Origin: Paenibacillus sp. MMS20-IR301
GTDB lineage: Bacteria; Bacillota; Bacilli; Paenibacillales; Paenibacillaceae
Direction: 5' to 3'
Assembly: GCF_032302195.1 (NCBI RefSeq)
Contig: NZ_CP135275.1
Span: 124,001-188,000 of the forward strand
Length of the DNA stretch: 64,000 bases
Under the pieces are notes generated by a model. It ran no database searches, was not told the DNA's origin, and saw only the letters and a list, made by a program, of their open reading frames with translations. The first letter of the stretch is position 1. Each line of letters opens with the position of its first letter. Of the stretch, positions 18,245 to 26,679 are shown one piece after another. Made by a program: the position numbers and the translations under genes.

Positions 18245-19459
18245 TCACAGAGCGGGCAAGCGCTCTGCATACATAGTCAGTGCAGCCTCAAGACGCTGCA
18301 CCGCAAGCGGCAGCAGCTCCGGCCGGGTGTGGGTGAAGTTGAGGCGCATCGCATTCTTCTGCGGCCGGGCTGAATAGAACACTTCACCCGGCACAAAGGC
18401 GACGCCTTGCCGAACGGCAAGGGGGAGCAGCTCGGCGGTGTTGATGTGGCCGGCCAGGCTCAGCCACAGGAACATGCCGCCGCGCGGCTCGAGGAAATGC
18501 GTACCCTCCCAGTTCCGGGAGGTCAGCTCAGCCGAGAGCAGCTTCATCCGGGACTGATACTCACGGGAGATCAGGCGGATATGGCTCTCCAGGTCAAACC
18601 TCTGCAGGAGCTCATGCAGGGCGCGCTGGTCGATGGCGCTGGAGTGCAGGTCGGCAGCCTGCTTGGCTTTGGCGACCATTCCGATCAGTTCGCGCGGACC
18701 GGCAATCCAGCCGGTGCGCAGGGCAGGGGCGACAATCTTGGAGAAGGTGCCGGTGTACGCTACGCTAGGCTCGCCGCCCAGGCTTCTGTCGATAGCAGCG
18801 AGGGTGGGCGGATATGCGCCCGGAGATTCATCGAAGGCAATCTCCCCGTACGGATTATCCTCCAGAATCAGTACGCCGTGTTTCCGGCACAACTCCACCA
18901 CCTGTTCCCGGCGCTCCCGGCTCCAGGTGGCACCGGACGGATTGTTGAAGGTAGGGACAGCATACAGCAGCTTCGGCCGGCGCAAGCGGAGCTGCTCCTC
19001 AAGCTGCTCCGGCAGCATGCCCTGTTCATCGCTGGCGACCACATGGATGTCAGCACGGTAAGTGCCCAGCACCTGCAGGGCGGCCAGGTAGGTTGGCGCT
19101 TCAACCAGCACGGCATCGCCGGGATCAAGCAGAACCTTGCAGAGCAGGTCAATCGCCTGCTGCGAGCCGGTGGTGAGCAGCATTTCGGCTGCAGATACAG
19201 GAAGGCCCTGAACGGTCAGCCTGGCTGCAATCTGCTCACGCAGCGGAAGATACCCTTCAGTTAATCCATACTGCAGTGCAGACCCGTCGGCTGCCAATGC
19301 GCGGTTATATGCTTCACGGACCGCTTCGACCGGAAACAACTCTTCGGCCGGCAGTCCGCCGGCAAGTGAAATGATATCGCTGCCTTGGGTGATTTTGAGT
19401 ATGTCCCTGACGGCTGAGGACCCCAGGTGGTTTGTCATCTCGGCATATTTGATCTTCAT
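18245..19459 (-). CDS. PLP-dependent aminotransferase, class I/II fold
   Basis: A 404-residue fold-type I aminotransferase of the aromatic/2-aminoadipate (LysN-like) group. The PLP lysine lies in TGTFSKIVAPALRTGW (Lys241); NNPSGATWS and LEDNPYGEI give the conserved Asn and Asp, and the Arg of ALRTGW is present. The substrate cannot be told from sequence. It is transcribed divergently from a MocR-type regulator whose C-terminal domain is related to it. This is a typical regulator-target layout, so PLP or an amino-acid signal probably controls it. Confidence 0.88.
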   Translation of the reverse strand: MKIKYAEMTNHLGSSAVRDILKITQGSDIISLAGGLPAEELFPVEAVREAYNRALAADGSALQYGLTEGYLPLREQIAARLTVQGLPVSAAEMLLTTGSQQAIDLLCKVLLDPGDAVLVEAPTYLAALQVLGTYRADIHVVASDEQGMLPEQLEEQLRLRRPKLLYAVPTFNNPSGATWSRERREQVVELCRKHGVLILEDNPYGEIAFDESPGAYPPTLAAIDRSLGGEPSVAYTGTFSKIVAPALRTGWIAGPRELIGMVAKAKQAADLHSSAIDQRALHELLQRFDLESHIRLISREYQSRMKLLSAELTSRNWEGTHFLEPRGGMFLWLSLAGHINTAELLPLAVRQGVAFVPGEVFYSARPQKNAMRLNFTHTRPELLPLAVQRLEAALTMYAERLPAL

Positions 19460-19511
19460 GATACGAGCTCCCCGCTGTGCTTAATTTTGTTGTATCATAA
19501 CGGTATAGCTG

Positions 19512-19540
19512 TATAACAGTAAAGCGGTGAATATAACAGT
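19512..19540. promoter_or_regulatory. Direct repeats between the aminotransferase and MocR genes
   Basis: TATAACAGT occurs at 19512-19520 and 19532-19540, exactly 20 bases apart (two helical turns), in the 96-base divergent intergenic region. MocR-family regulators usually bind direct repeats next to their own gene, so this is a candidate operator. It is not proven. Confidence 0.5.
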
Positions 19541-19555
19541 TGAGGAGGAAGCGGA

Positions 19556-20998
19556 ATGCGTATTGACTTACTCCGCAGCGGCAGCAAATCCTTGCCCCGC
19601 CAGATCAGTGAAACGCTGGCCCAGCGGATTACCTCGGGCCTGCTGCAGCCGGGCAGCCGGCTTCCTTCTGTCCGGGGGCTGGCCTCCTCGCTGAAGGTGA
19701 GCCAGGTAACGGTCAGCAAGGCTTACGCCGAGCTGGAAGCCCGCGGACATATTATCTGCAGCCAGGGCAAAGGCTGCTATGTTGCAGAGCGGCAGCGGAC
19801 TGCTCCGGATACGGCAGCAGGCTGGCAGGATAGCTATGATGATTACCTGCCGCGGGCGCAGCTGTGGCGTAATTTCGATTACCGGGAAGTGGAGTATCCC
19901 TTCCATCTGGCTGCAATTCACAGCAGCCTGCTTCCGCTCGGGCCGATTGGCGCCACGATGGCCGCCCTGGTGAAGGAGCAGCCGGAGCTGATGGCCTCCT
20001 ACGGCAATTTCCAGGGCGATGCGGAGCTGCGTGAGGTGATGCGCAGGCATCTGCAGAGCCGGGGGATAGCCATCGGACCGGATGATCTGATGATCACAAG
20101 CGGCTCCCAGCAGGGGATTGATCTGGTGGCCCGGACCTTCGTCGGTCCCGGGGATACCGTGTATCTGGAGGCGCCCAGCTATACCGGGGCTATTGATGTT
20201 TTTGCCGGACGGGGGGCAGAGATGATCTTCGTGCCGGTGGACGGGGAGGGGATGATGGTGGATAAGCTCACGGCAATGTGTGACCTCCGGCCGCCAAAGC
20301 TCATCTACACTAACCCTACCTTCCAGAATCCGAGCGGCGTCACGATGAGCATGACAAGAAGACAGCGGCTGCTGGAGCTTGCCCGCAGCTACCGCTGTCT
20401 CATTGTGGAGGATGATCCGTTCAGTGATCTGTATTTCCATCAGCCGCCGCCGGTGTCCATCAAGTCGATGGACACCGGCGGGCATGTGGTTTATATGAAA
20501 AGCTTCAGCAAAGTCCTGGCCCCCGGCAGCCGGATTGCCTGTGTAGCCGCTGAAGGCAACATTCTGTCCCGCCTGATTGCCGCCAAATCGGCCAGTGATC
20601 TCGGCGGCCCGCTGCTGACCCAGCGGGCGGTACTGCCGTTCATTGACCGGCAGTACGAGGCTTATGCGGCGAAGCTGCGCACCGCCCTGCGCCAGCGCAA
20701 AGAAGCGGCAGCCCGGCTGCTGAAGCAGTATGCTCCGGCCGGAGTAACCTGGCGGCTCCCGGAAGGCGGGCTGAACCTGTGGCTGCAGCTGCCGGAAGCG
20801 CCCGCTATTGAGCGGCTGCATGCCCTGGCCGAGCGGGAAGGCATCTCCTTCCTGCCCGGTGATGTCTGTTATGCCGGAGATCTGCCCTCAAGGCATATCC
20901 GGTTATGCTACTCGCAGCTCACAGAAGAGGGGATGCAGCGCGGGCTGAAGCAGTTTCTGCTCCTGCTGGGCCAGCACCTGCATTCCTTGCGCAGCTAG
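19556..20998 (+). CDS. MocR-family regulator (GntR wHTH fused to aminotransferase-like domain)
   Basis: A 480-residue fusion. The N-terminal GntR winged helix (about 10-78) includes PGSRLPSVRGLASSLKVSQ and a recognition helix VTVSKAYAELEARG. A fold-type I aminotransferase domain follows, with the PLP lysine in SFSKVLAPGSR (Lys319) and the NPSG and EDDPF motifs. MocR/PdxR/GabR proteins use PLP or its aldimine as an effector. It lies divergent from an aminotransferase gene. ATG at 19556 follows GAGGAGG. The exact regulon is unknown. Confidence 0.92.
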   Translation: MRIDLLRSGSKSLPRQISETLAQRITSGLLQPGSRLPSVRGLASSLKVSQVTVSKAYAELEARGHIICSQGKGCYVAERQRTAPDTAAGWQDSYDDYLPRAQLWRNFDYREVEYPFHLAAIHSSLLPLGPIGATMAALVKEQPELMASYGNFQGDAELREVMRRHLQSRGIAIGPDDLMITSGSQQGIDLVARTFVGPGDTVYLEAPSYTGAIDVFAGRGAEMIFVPVDGEGMMVDKLTAMCDLRPPKLIYTNPTFQNPSGVTMSMTRRQRLLELARSYRCLIVEDDPFSDLYFHQPPPVSIKSMDTGGHVVYMKSFSKVLAPGSRIACVAAEGNILSRLIAAKSASDLGGPLLTQRAVLPFIDRQYEAYAAKLRTALRQRKEAAARLLKQYAPAGVTWRLPEGGLNLWLQLPEAPAIERLHALAEREGISFLPGDVCYAGDLPSRHIRLCYSQLTEEGMQRGLKQFLLLLGQHLHSLRS

Positions 20999-21001
20999 CG
21001 A

Positions 21002-21053
21002 CCGCAAAGTACCTGAGTCAACCTCGAAGCCAAGGCTCCACTTTGTGGGGGTG
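21002..21053 (+). repeat. Terminator-like repeat, copy A
   Basis: Begins CCGCAAAGTACCTGAGTCA and ends CCACTTTGTGGGG before GTGTTTATT. It matches copies at 34516 and 40973 over about 50 bases. It lies between the converging mocR-like and protease genes, immediately after the mocR-like stop codon. CCGCAAAGT can pair with ACTTTGTGG as an outer stem, or the CCAC/GTGG part can form a small inner hairpin. Confidence 0.85.
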
Positions 21054-21054
21054 T

Positions 21055-22923
21055 TTATTCCATTGACTTCAGCTGTTTGTCCACATGCTGCGGGAACAGC
21101 TGCAGCGGAACCTGCTGGCCGCCTGCGGCCTGCAGTGTCTTATAAATATCCACCTGGCCCCAGCCGTAATATTTGTCATGCCCGGCATCACCGAGATCGA
21201 CAGCATTTGCGGTCAGCAGCTCCATGACCTCCTTATTGGTAAGTGCCGGATTCAGCGAGCGCACCAGCCCGGCAAGGGCGGCAACATGGGGACTGGCCAT
21301 AGAGGTGCCTGATAACGCCGCATACTGATTGTCAGGATAGGTGCTGGCGATGCTCTCCCCGGGGGCGGCGACATCAATATAATCCCCGTAATTGGAGAAG
21401 GAAGCTCTGTCCCCTGTGGAATTGGTTGCGGCAACGGCAATCACTTCTTCATAGGCAGCCGGATAACCGGGCCGTTCGGTGTTGTCATTGCCGGAAGCGG
21501 AGACAATGACAATATCGCGGTCATAGGCATACTTAATCGCATCATGGAGGAACTGGGAATCGGCATAGTTGCCAAGGCTGAGATTAATGACCTTAGCCCC
21601 GTGATCGGCAGCCCAGATGATCCCTTCAGCCACCGAATAGGTGGTGCCGGCACCGGAGTTGTCGAGTGCTTTTACCGGAAGAATCTTGTTATACCAGCTG
21701 ATCCCGGCCACACCTTCCCCGTTATTGGTCAGTGCCCCGATAATGCCTGCGACATGGGTGCCGTGGCCCACATCATCATCAGGCGTGCTGCCGCTTGTAA
21801 TCGCGTTATACCCGGTGAGCAGCCGCCCGGCCAGATCGGGGTGATTGCCCTGCACTCCGGTATCGACTACCGCCACAATGACCTCCTTGCTCCCTTTGGA
21901 CAGGTTCCAGCCCTGCCCCGTCTCGATAGCCGGCAGATTCCACTGATAGCTGGAGAACAGCAGGTCGTTCGGCGTAATTACGCCTGCCCCGGTATTTTCG
22001 CTGTACGTATCATTGGTTAAGTACATATAGTGAGGCTCGGTATACAGCGGATGCCATTTATAGCCGAAGTAGGTTTTGAGCTGGGAATAGTTCATCTTGT
22101 CCGAACGGAAAATATAGGCATAGCCCAGCTTGCGCGGTTCTTTACAGCGGATATCGGCCGTGATGGTCTGCAGCTGTGCTGCTGTCGGATGACCGTTCTG
22201 GAAGCGGACGACGATCTCATTCTCGTAGTAATGGCTGGCATTCTCGTTGTCATGTCCTGTCTTCACAGTGATATCCTGCAGGGTATCTGTATGAACCGAT
22301 TCTACACGGTACTTGCCTTCCTTCGGATAGGGAATGAGCCGCAGATTCTTGAGCTGATGCTCTGCAACCTTATCCAGGATTTTCTGATTAATCAGGGCGA
22401 TTACGCCGAGCTCCGCTTCCTTATCCCGCTGGGCCACGAAGTAATACTTCCTGCTGCCGATGATGAAAGAAGGAGACTCATAGGCCTGATGGCCTTTAAT
22501 CGCTGTCTTGGCGGTATTCAGGTACTTCAGCAGCTGTTTATTCTCCTGGTCGGTGCCCTCGGGGAGCGAGGATTTGTAGGTGGTGGTCTTCTGGGTACGG
22601 AAATCCAGCAGCATCAGCATCGTGATATGGCCGTGATCCTGCTGCAGTTTTTTGGCATAATCAGAGAGCTCCTCCGGGGAAGCGCCATGGGTATCCGCGA
22701 GCATGGTCTGAAGATGTCTGCTGGCATCCGTGCGGTTCAGCCGGTCGGTGGCCGTTACGTCCTGTACCAGGGCGGTTTTTTTAATGGTTTTTTCCTGAGA
22801 GGGATTCGGCACAGAAGCCTGCCGCAGGGTACTGGTGCCGTCCGGCCGCAAGGCAAATGTAAGCAGCAGTACCGTTAGCGCAGCCGTAACCAGGCCTGCA
22901 ACGGTTAAATTTTTACGTGACAT
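21055..22923 (-). CDS. Exported S8 (subtilisin-like) serine protease
   Basis: A 622-residue protein with an N-terminal hydrophobic segment (about 5-25; signal peptide or anchor), an unassigned region of about 320 residues and a C-terminal subtilase domain. The catalytic residues are Asp354 (VAVVDTGVQ), His387 (VGHGTHVAG), oxyanion Asn479 (SASGN) and Ser541 (LSGTSMASPH). ATG at 22923 is chosen because AAGGAG lies nine bases upstream; an ATG six codons earlier overlaps that site. The N-terminal region may act as a propeptide or pseudo-receptor domain; this is inference. The substrate is unknown. Confidence 0.9.
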   Translation of the reverse strand: MSRKNLTVAGLVTAALTVLLLTFALRPDGTSTLRQASVPNPSQEKTIKKTALVQDVTATDRLNRTDASRHLQTMLADTHGASPEELSDYAKKLQQDHGHITMLMLLDFRTQKTTTYKSSLPEGTDQENKQLLKYLNTAKTAIKGHQAYESPSFIIGSRKYYFVAQRDKEAELGVIALINQKILDKVAEHQLKNLRLIPYPKEGKYRVESVHTDTLQDITVKTGHDNENASHYYENEIVVRFQNGHPTAAQLQTITADIRCKEPRKLGYAYIFRSDKMNYSQLKTYFGYKWHPLYTEPHYMYLTNDTYSENTGAGVITPNDLLFSSYQWNLPAIETGQGWNLSKGSKEVIVAVVDTGVQGNHPDLAGRLLTGYNAITSGSTPDDDVGHGTHVAGIIGALTNNGEGVAGISWYNKILPVKALDNSGAGTTYSVAEGIIWAADHGAKVINLSLGNYADSQFLHDAIKYAYDRDIVIVSASGNDNTERPGYPAAYEEVIAVAATNSTGDRASFSNYGDYIDVAAPGESIASTYPDNQYAALSGTSMASPHVAALAGLVRSLNPALTNKEVMELLTANAVDLGDAGHDKYYGWGQVDIYKTLQAAGGQQVPLQLFPQHVDKQLKSME

Positions 22924-23204
22924 AGGTTTCCGCTCCTTCATGGCATTGTAATTACCTGTTAGGTTTAGAAGAGGAAGGCAGTTTTATGCATCTTAGAAAA
23001 GGATACCGCCGTCAGAGGATTTATGTTAATATCAGAAAGTAAGCGCCTTCTAAGGCCTGTACCGGATGATTCCTGACCCTGCGCGGCAGGTGGAGGCCCG
23101 GCACAATTTGTGATACTATCAAGTTAGGACTTTGATTCATTGACCTGAAATGAGTTGTCATTAACGACTATCTGAGCAAGGACTAATAAGGGGGAGCAAC
23201 CGCC

Positions 23205-23702
23205 ATGTCAGCAGCTAATGTGCAGAAATTGTGTGAATCCACGAGAGACAAACTTAAATCCGTAATCGGAAAAATGGAACTGTTCCTGAACGAGCATGCG
23301 CTGCCGCAGCTGGTTACCGAAGGGGATGAAGAAACGCTGCATTTCTATCAAGGTTTCTTGTCAGATCTCCGCCATCTGCTGGTATTCTCGGAAATGTCCT
23401 CTGAGAAGCTGGGGGTTGCTCTGCGCCGCGCCAACTTCGATGAAGCTTTCGCACAAAAAGCGTTATATAATGTATATCATTTCGGTGTAAACAATTTCTT
23501 TTATCCTAAAAATGAAAGCTACTCCGAAGACGGGCGTTACGCTTATACCGGCCAGGATGCGATCCGCTTCCGCAAGAAGCCTGTCCGCCCGGCGCGCGAC
23601 ATTATTATGGAGATCACCAAGGTATATGAAGAGCTGCGTGATGATCTGAGCTATTATGAAAATGATTATTTGACGGAGAAACGGATGCAGAATCAGGTAT
23701 AG
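23205..23702 (+). CDS. ypuI: YpuI family protein (DUF3907)
   Basis: A 165-residue soluble protein resembling B. subtilis YpuI (DUF3907). It is largely alpha-helical, with a central YHFGVNNFFYPKNESYSEDG segment and a C-terminal charged helix. No catalytic motif is recognisable and the function is unknown. A GGGGGAG ribosome binding site precedes the ATG. It is followed by its own terminator, so it is probably monocistronic. Confidence 0.82.
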   Translation: MSAANVQKLCESTRDKLKSVIGKMELFLNEHALPQLVTEGDEETLHFYQGFLSDLRHLLVFSEMSSEKLGVALRRANFDEAFAQKALYNVYHFGVNNFFYPKNESYSEDGRYAYTGQDAIRFRKKPVRPARDIIMEITKVYEELRDDLSYYENDYLTEKRMQNQV

Positions 23703-23726
23703 CCTTGATTTTGCACGCTGCACAGG

Positions 23727-23765
23727 GACCGGGACTGCCACGGATGATGGCGGCCCGGTCTTTTT
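23727..23765 (+). terminator. Terminator after ypuI
   Basis: GACCGGG and CCCGGTC close a stem with inner CTGCC/GGCGG pairs, followed by TTTTT. Confidence 0.85.
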
Positions 23766-23864
23766 GTGTCCCGCTTTAATGAATTTTGTGCGCGAGTGAA
23801 CTGGAAACCGTCTAATCGCATAGCGGAAACGTGCAGGGGTCATAATAAAGCCGAGGTGATTATT

Positions 23865-24086
23865 ATGACAAACGCCAAACCGCTTGTGAAATGCAGTGTG
23901 AGCAACTGTCATTATTGGGGAGAACAGAATTTGTGCCGTGCCGAGGAAATCGTCATCGAAATCGACAAGCATGCAGGCAGCCGCTTCAAGGAAGAATATG
24001 CCGAAGAGCTGACGGCTCATAATCATCAGGATCAAGCCGGCACCTCGTCCGCAACCTGTTGTCTGACGTTCAAGCCGAACGCCTAG
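23865..24086 (+). CDS. DUF1540 small cysteine-rich protein
   Basis: A 73-residue protein with the DUF1540 pattern: CSVSNCHYWGEQNLCRAEEIVIE and a C-terminal Cys pair (TCCLTF). The four or more conserved cysteines suggest metal binding; the function is unknown. ATG at 23865 follows GAGGTGAT. Longer upstream frames have no ribosome binding site. It lies 12 bases before the next gene and is probably co-transcribed with it. Confidence 0.85.
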   Translation: MTNAKPLVKCSVSNCHYWGEQNLCRAEEIVIEIDKHAGSRFKEEYAEELTAHNHQDQAGTSSATCCLTFKPNA

Positions 24087-24098
24087 AGGAGGTACGAA

Positions 24099-24500
24099 AT
24101 GGACAATCATAATGATGAATCCGGCTCTGACCGGCAGGAACGCAGGAAAATTATATTGCGCCCGCGCAGGGTGGATTATCCCCGCAGGGACAGAACACAT
24201 GACGAAGAATATGCCGCCGAGCTGAGCCCGCTGCCGGCACAGCTGCAGAGAACAAGCGGCAGGGAAACAGAAAATTCCGGCAGCAGTGTGACGGATAGTG
24301 ATAACCGGTCGATCGGTTATATCGGCCTGGGCTTTGCTGTGGTCTCTTTATTCATCTGGTCCATTATTATGGGGCCCATCGCTACTGTATTAGGGTATTA
24401 TGCTTACGCCAGAGGACAAAAAACTGCCGGCGCCTGGGCCATGGGGCTGGGTATCGTCTCCACGTTAAGCTATTTTGTCTTGATTCCTTTTGCCCGTTAG
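24099..24500 (+). CDS. DUF4190 membrane protein
   Basis: A 133-residue protein with a charged, low-complexity cytoplasmic N-terminus (about 1-70) and two closely spaced membrane helices (about 72-97 and 105-130) carrying the DUF4190 pattern IGLGFAVVSLF...GPIATVLGYYAYARG. The role is unknown. RBS AGGAGG precedes the ATG. A terminator follows at 24532. Confidence 0.8.
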   Translation: MDNHNDESGSDRQERRKIILRPRRVDYPRRDRTHDEEYAAELSPLPAQLQRTSGRETENSGSSVTDSDNRSIGYIGLGFAVVSLFIWSIIMGPIATVLGYYAYARGQKTAGAWAMGLGIVSTLSYFVLIPFAR

Positions 24501-24531
24501 AGCAAGCTGATTCCGGATATCCCAATTCAAA

Positions 24532-24576
24532 ACAGGCTTACAGACCTAACTATACGGGTCTGAAGTCTGTTTTTTC
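24532..24576 (+). terminator. Terminator after the DUF4190 gene
   Basis: CAGACC and GGTCTG form the inner stem, extended by ACAGGCTTA against TGAAGTCTGT, then TTTTTT. Confidence 0.75.
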
Positions 24577-24688
24577 GATTATCCATATAGCAATCACAGC
24601 AAAATAATTATAAAATAAAGCCGTGTTTTAAATTTAAATATAATTACTATGGATATATAGATCTCAACACGGAAGAGGGAATGAGCGC

Positions 24689-25408
24689 ATGTCAATCGAT
24701 GCCGCTGCAGCAGGCGGATACGGGCAGCTGAAATGGGTGGATCTCAGAAGTTCAAGCCTTAAGGGCGCAGCGGGCAAAGTCTCATCGGATGTAACAGGTT
24801 CATCTGCGGCAGAGTTCGCCGCATTGCTTCAGCAGGCAGCCCTGCAATCAGCAACCGGCGGGAGCGGGAGCGGCGGGATTCCGCTGACTTCACTCACGGA
24901 TACCTCTTCACTAAGCAATCTGCTGTGGCAGCAGCTTGGTGCAGTCTCTGATTCCTACGACAGCATTTCCGGGGAAATAACACAGACAATACCCACTGAC
25001 TATGAAGAGCTCATTCAGACGGCCAGTGCGAAATATGGTGTGCCGGTTGATCTGATCAAGGCGGTTATTGATACGGAATCCTCTTTCAATCCGAATGTTG
25101 TTTCTTCAGCCGGGGCCAAGGGGCTGATGCAATTAATGGATGGTACAGCCAGCGGTCTGGGGGTATCCAATCCCTTCGATCCTGCCCAGAGCATTGACGG
25201 CGGAGTGCGTTATCTCTCTTATCAGCTGAAGCGCTATGACGGAGAAGAGAAAATGGCACTGGCCGCTTACAATGCCGGCCCGGGGCGGGTGAACAAGCTT
25301 GGCGTCAGCAATGATGCGGAATTAATGGCGAATCTTACGCAGCTGCCCAAGGAAACCCAGGCCTATATTGCCAAAATAGAACGCGCCCGCGCGCAATACG
25401 CGTTATAA
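24689..25408 (+). CDS. Lytic transglycosylase, SLT domain
   Basis: A 239-residue protein with a low-complexity Ala/Ser-rich N-terminus (about 1-105) and a C-terminal SLT lysozyme-like domain. The domain shows ALIKA-type VDLIKAVIDTESSFNPNVVS (catalytic Glu near 131), SAGAKGLMQLM, and ALAAYNAGPGRVNK. It would cleave peptidoglycan between MurNAc and GlcNAc. No clear signal peptide is visible, which is odd for an enzyme acting outside; a flagellar or sporulation export route is possible. The upstream 80 bases are very AT-rich. Confidence 0.88.
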   Translation: MSIDAAAAGGYGQLKWVDLRSSSLKGAAGKVSSDVTGSSAAEFAALLQQAALQSATGGSGSGGIPLTSLTDTSSLSNLLWQQLGAVSDSYDSISGEITQTIPTDYEELIQTASAKYGVPVDLIKAVIDTESSFNPNVVSSAGAKGLMQLMDGTASGLGVSNPFDPAQSIDGGVRYLSYQLKRYDGEEKMALAAYNAGPGRVNKLGVSNDAELMANLTQLPKETQAYIAKIERARAQYAL

Positions 25409-25411
25409 TAT

Positions 25412-25473
25412 AAGGATCAAACGGAATTTTGCCCAGCCGGATCAAGCGGCGGCAGACCGTTTGATCCTTTTTG
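25412..25473 (+). terminator. Terminator after the transglycosylase gene
   Basis: AAGGATCAAACGG (25412-25424) and CCGTTTGATCCTT (25458-25470) are exact complements, followed by TTTT. The loop can form a second small stem (GCCCAGC/GCGGC). Confidence 0.85.
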
Positions 25474-25524
25474 CCGCATACTAAGAAAGTAAATTTAACG
25501 GGAAGCAAAGGAGAACGCAGATAT

Positions 25525-26676
25525 ATGCTTTATTGGGATTATGCCGCTGCTGCACCGCCATACGAAGAGGTGGTGCAGACGATGGAGCAGGTCATGAGGC
25601 AGCATTATGCCAACCCCTCATCCCTGCACCGTGCCGGGGCTGAGGCAGATAAGTTGATCAGGCGGTCACGGGAAGTATGTGCCGCTGCGCTAGGCGTACA
25701 GCCGCAGGAAATCATCTTCACCTCGGGAGCAACCGAGAGCAACAATCTGGCGGTGAAAGGGGCAGCCCTGCAATATCAGGGCAGAGGACGCCATATTGTC
25801 ACGACAACGCTGGAGCATCCTTCTGTCTATGAGAGCTGCGTCCAGCTGCAGAAGCTGGGCTGGGAGGTTACATTCGTTGCACCGGACAGCACAGGCGTTG
25901 TCGAACCATCGCAGATTGCGGCAGCAGTCCACAGGGACACCGTGCTGGTCAGTGTGATGCATGTGAACAATGAGGTCGGTACGGTGCAGCCGCTGCGCGA
26001 GATCGGGGAGCAGGTGAAGGCCGTAAACCGCCGCACCCTGTTCCATGTGGACGGCGTACAGGGCTACGGCAAGCTTGCCACTTCACTGAAGGAATGGCAG
26101 GCGGACTTGTACAGCCTGTCGGCCCACAAGATCCGCGGTCCGCGCGGAACAGGTCTGCTGTATGTCCGGGAAGGAGTCACCCTGTTCCCGCTGCTTACCG
26201 GCGGTTCACAGGAGCTTGGCAGCCGTGCCGGGACAGAGAATGTGCCGAATATAGTAGCTGCCGCCAAAGCGGTGCGCATGAGCGGAGAACGCCGGCAGGA
26301 ATTCTCCAGCCGGATTACTCCGCTTAAGCAGCGGCTGGAGGCATTTATTGCAGCTATCCCGGAGCTTATGCTGAACAGCAGGGGGGACGGGGCGCCGCAT
26401 ATTGTGCATTTCTCCTATCCCGGGATGAAGGGCGAGGTACTAGCCCGCAGGCTGGAGGAGCTGGGGATGGCAGTCGCCACCCGCTCGGCCTGTTCCTCAC
26501 GGCTGGCAGAGCCCAGCCGGATACTGCTGTCCATGGGCCGGGATAAGGCTGCAGCGCTGGGCGGCATCCGCATCAGCCTGGGCGACAGCCACACTGAAGA
26601 GGATATTGATAAGCTTACGGCTGCATTGCTTGCTGCCGTCCGGTCTTTGAAGATTGCCGAAGGAGGCGTGAACTAA
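25525..26676 (+). CDS. Cysteine desulfurase (NifS/IscS family, NifZ-like)
   Basis: A 383-residue PLP enzyme that removes sulfur from cysteine. The PLP lysine is in SLSAHKIRGPRGTG (Lys202), the cofactor His in TTLEHPSVYES and the persulfide Cys in ATRSACSSRL (Cys323). ATG at 25525 follows AAAGGAG. It lies four bases before thiI; in Bacillus the thiI partner is NifZ, which feeds sulfur for 4-thiouridine in tRNA. That pairing, not overall similarity alone, supports the role. Confidence 0.92.
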   Translation: MLYWDYAAAAPPYEEVVQTMEQVMRQHYANPSSLHRAGAEADKLIRRSREVCAAALGVQPQEIIFTSGATESNNLAVKGAALQYQGRGRHIVTTTLEHPSVYESCVQLQKLGWEVTFVAPDSTGVVEPSQIAAAVHRDTVLVSVMHVNNEVGTVQPLREIGEQVKAVNRRTLFHVDGVQGYGKLATSLKEWQADLYSLSAHKIRGPRGTGLLYVREGVTLFPLLTGGSQELGSRAGTENVPNIVAAAKAVRMSGERRQEFSSRITPLKQRLEAFIAAIPELMLNSRGDGAPHIVHFSYPGMKGEVLARRLEELGMAVATRSACSSRLAEPSRILLSMGRDKAAALGGIRISLGDSHTEEDIDKLTAALLAAVRSLKIAEGGVN

Positions 26677-26679
26677 CTG

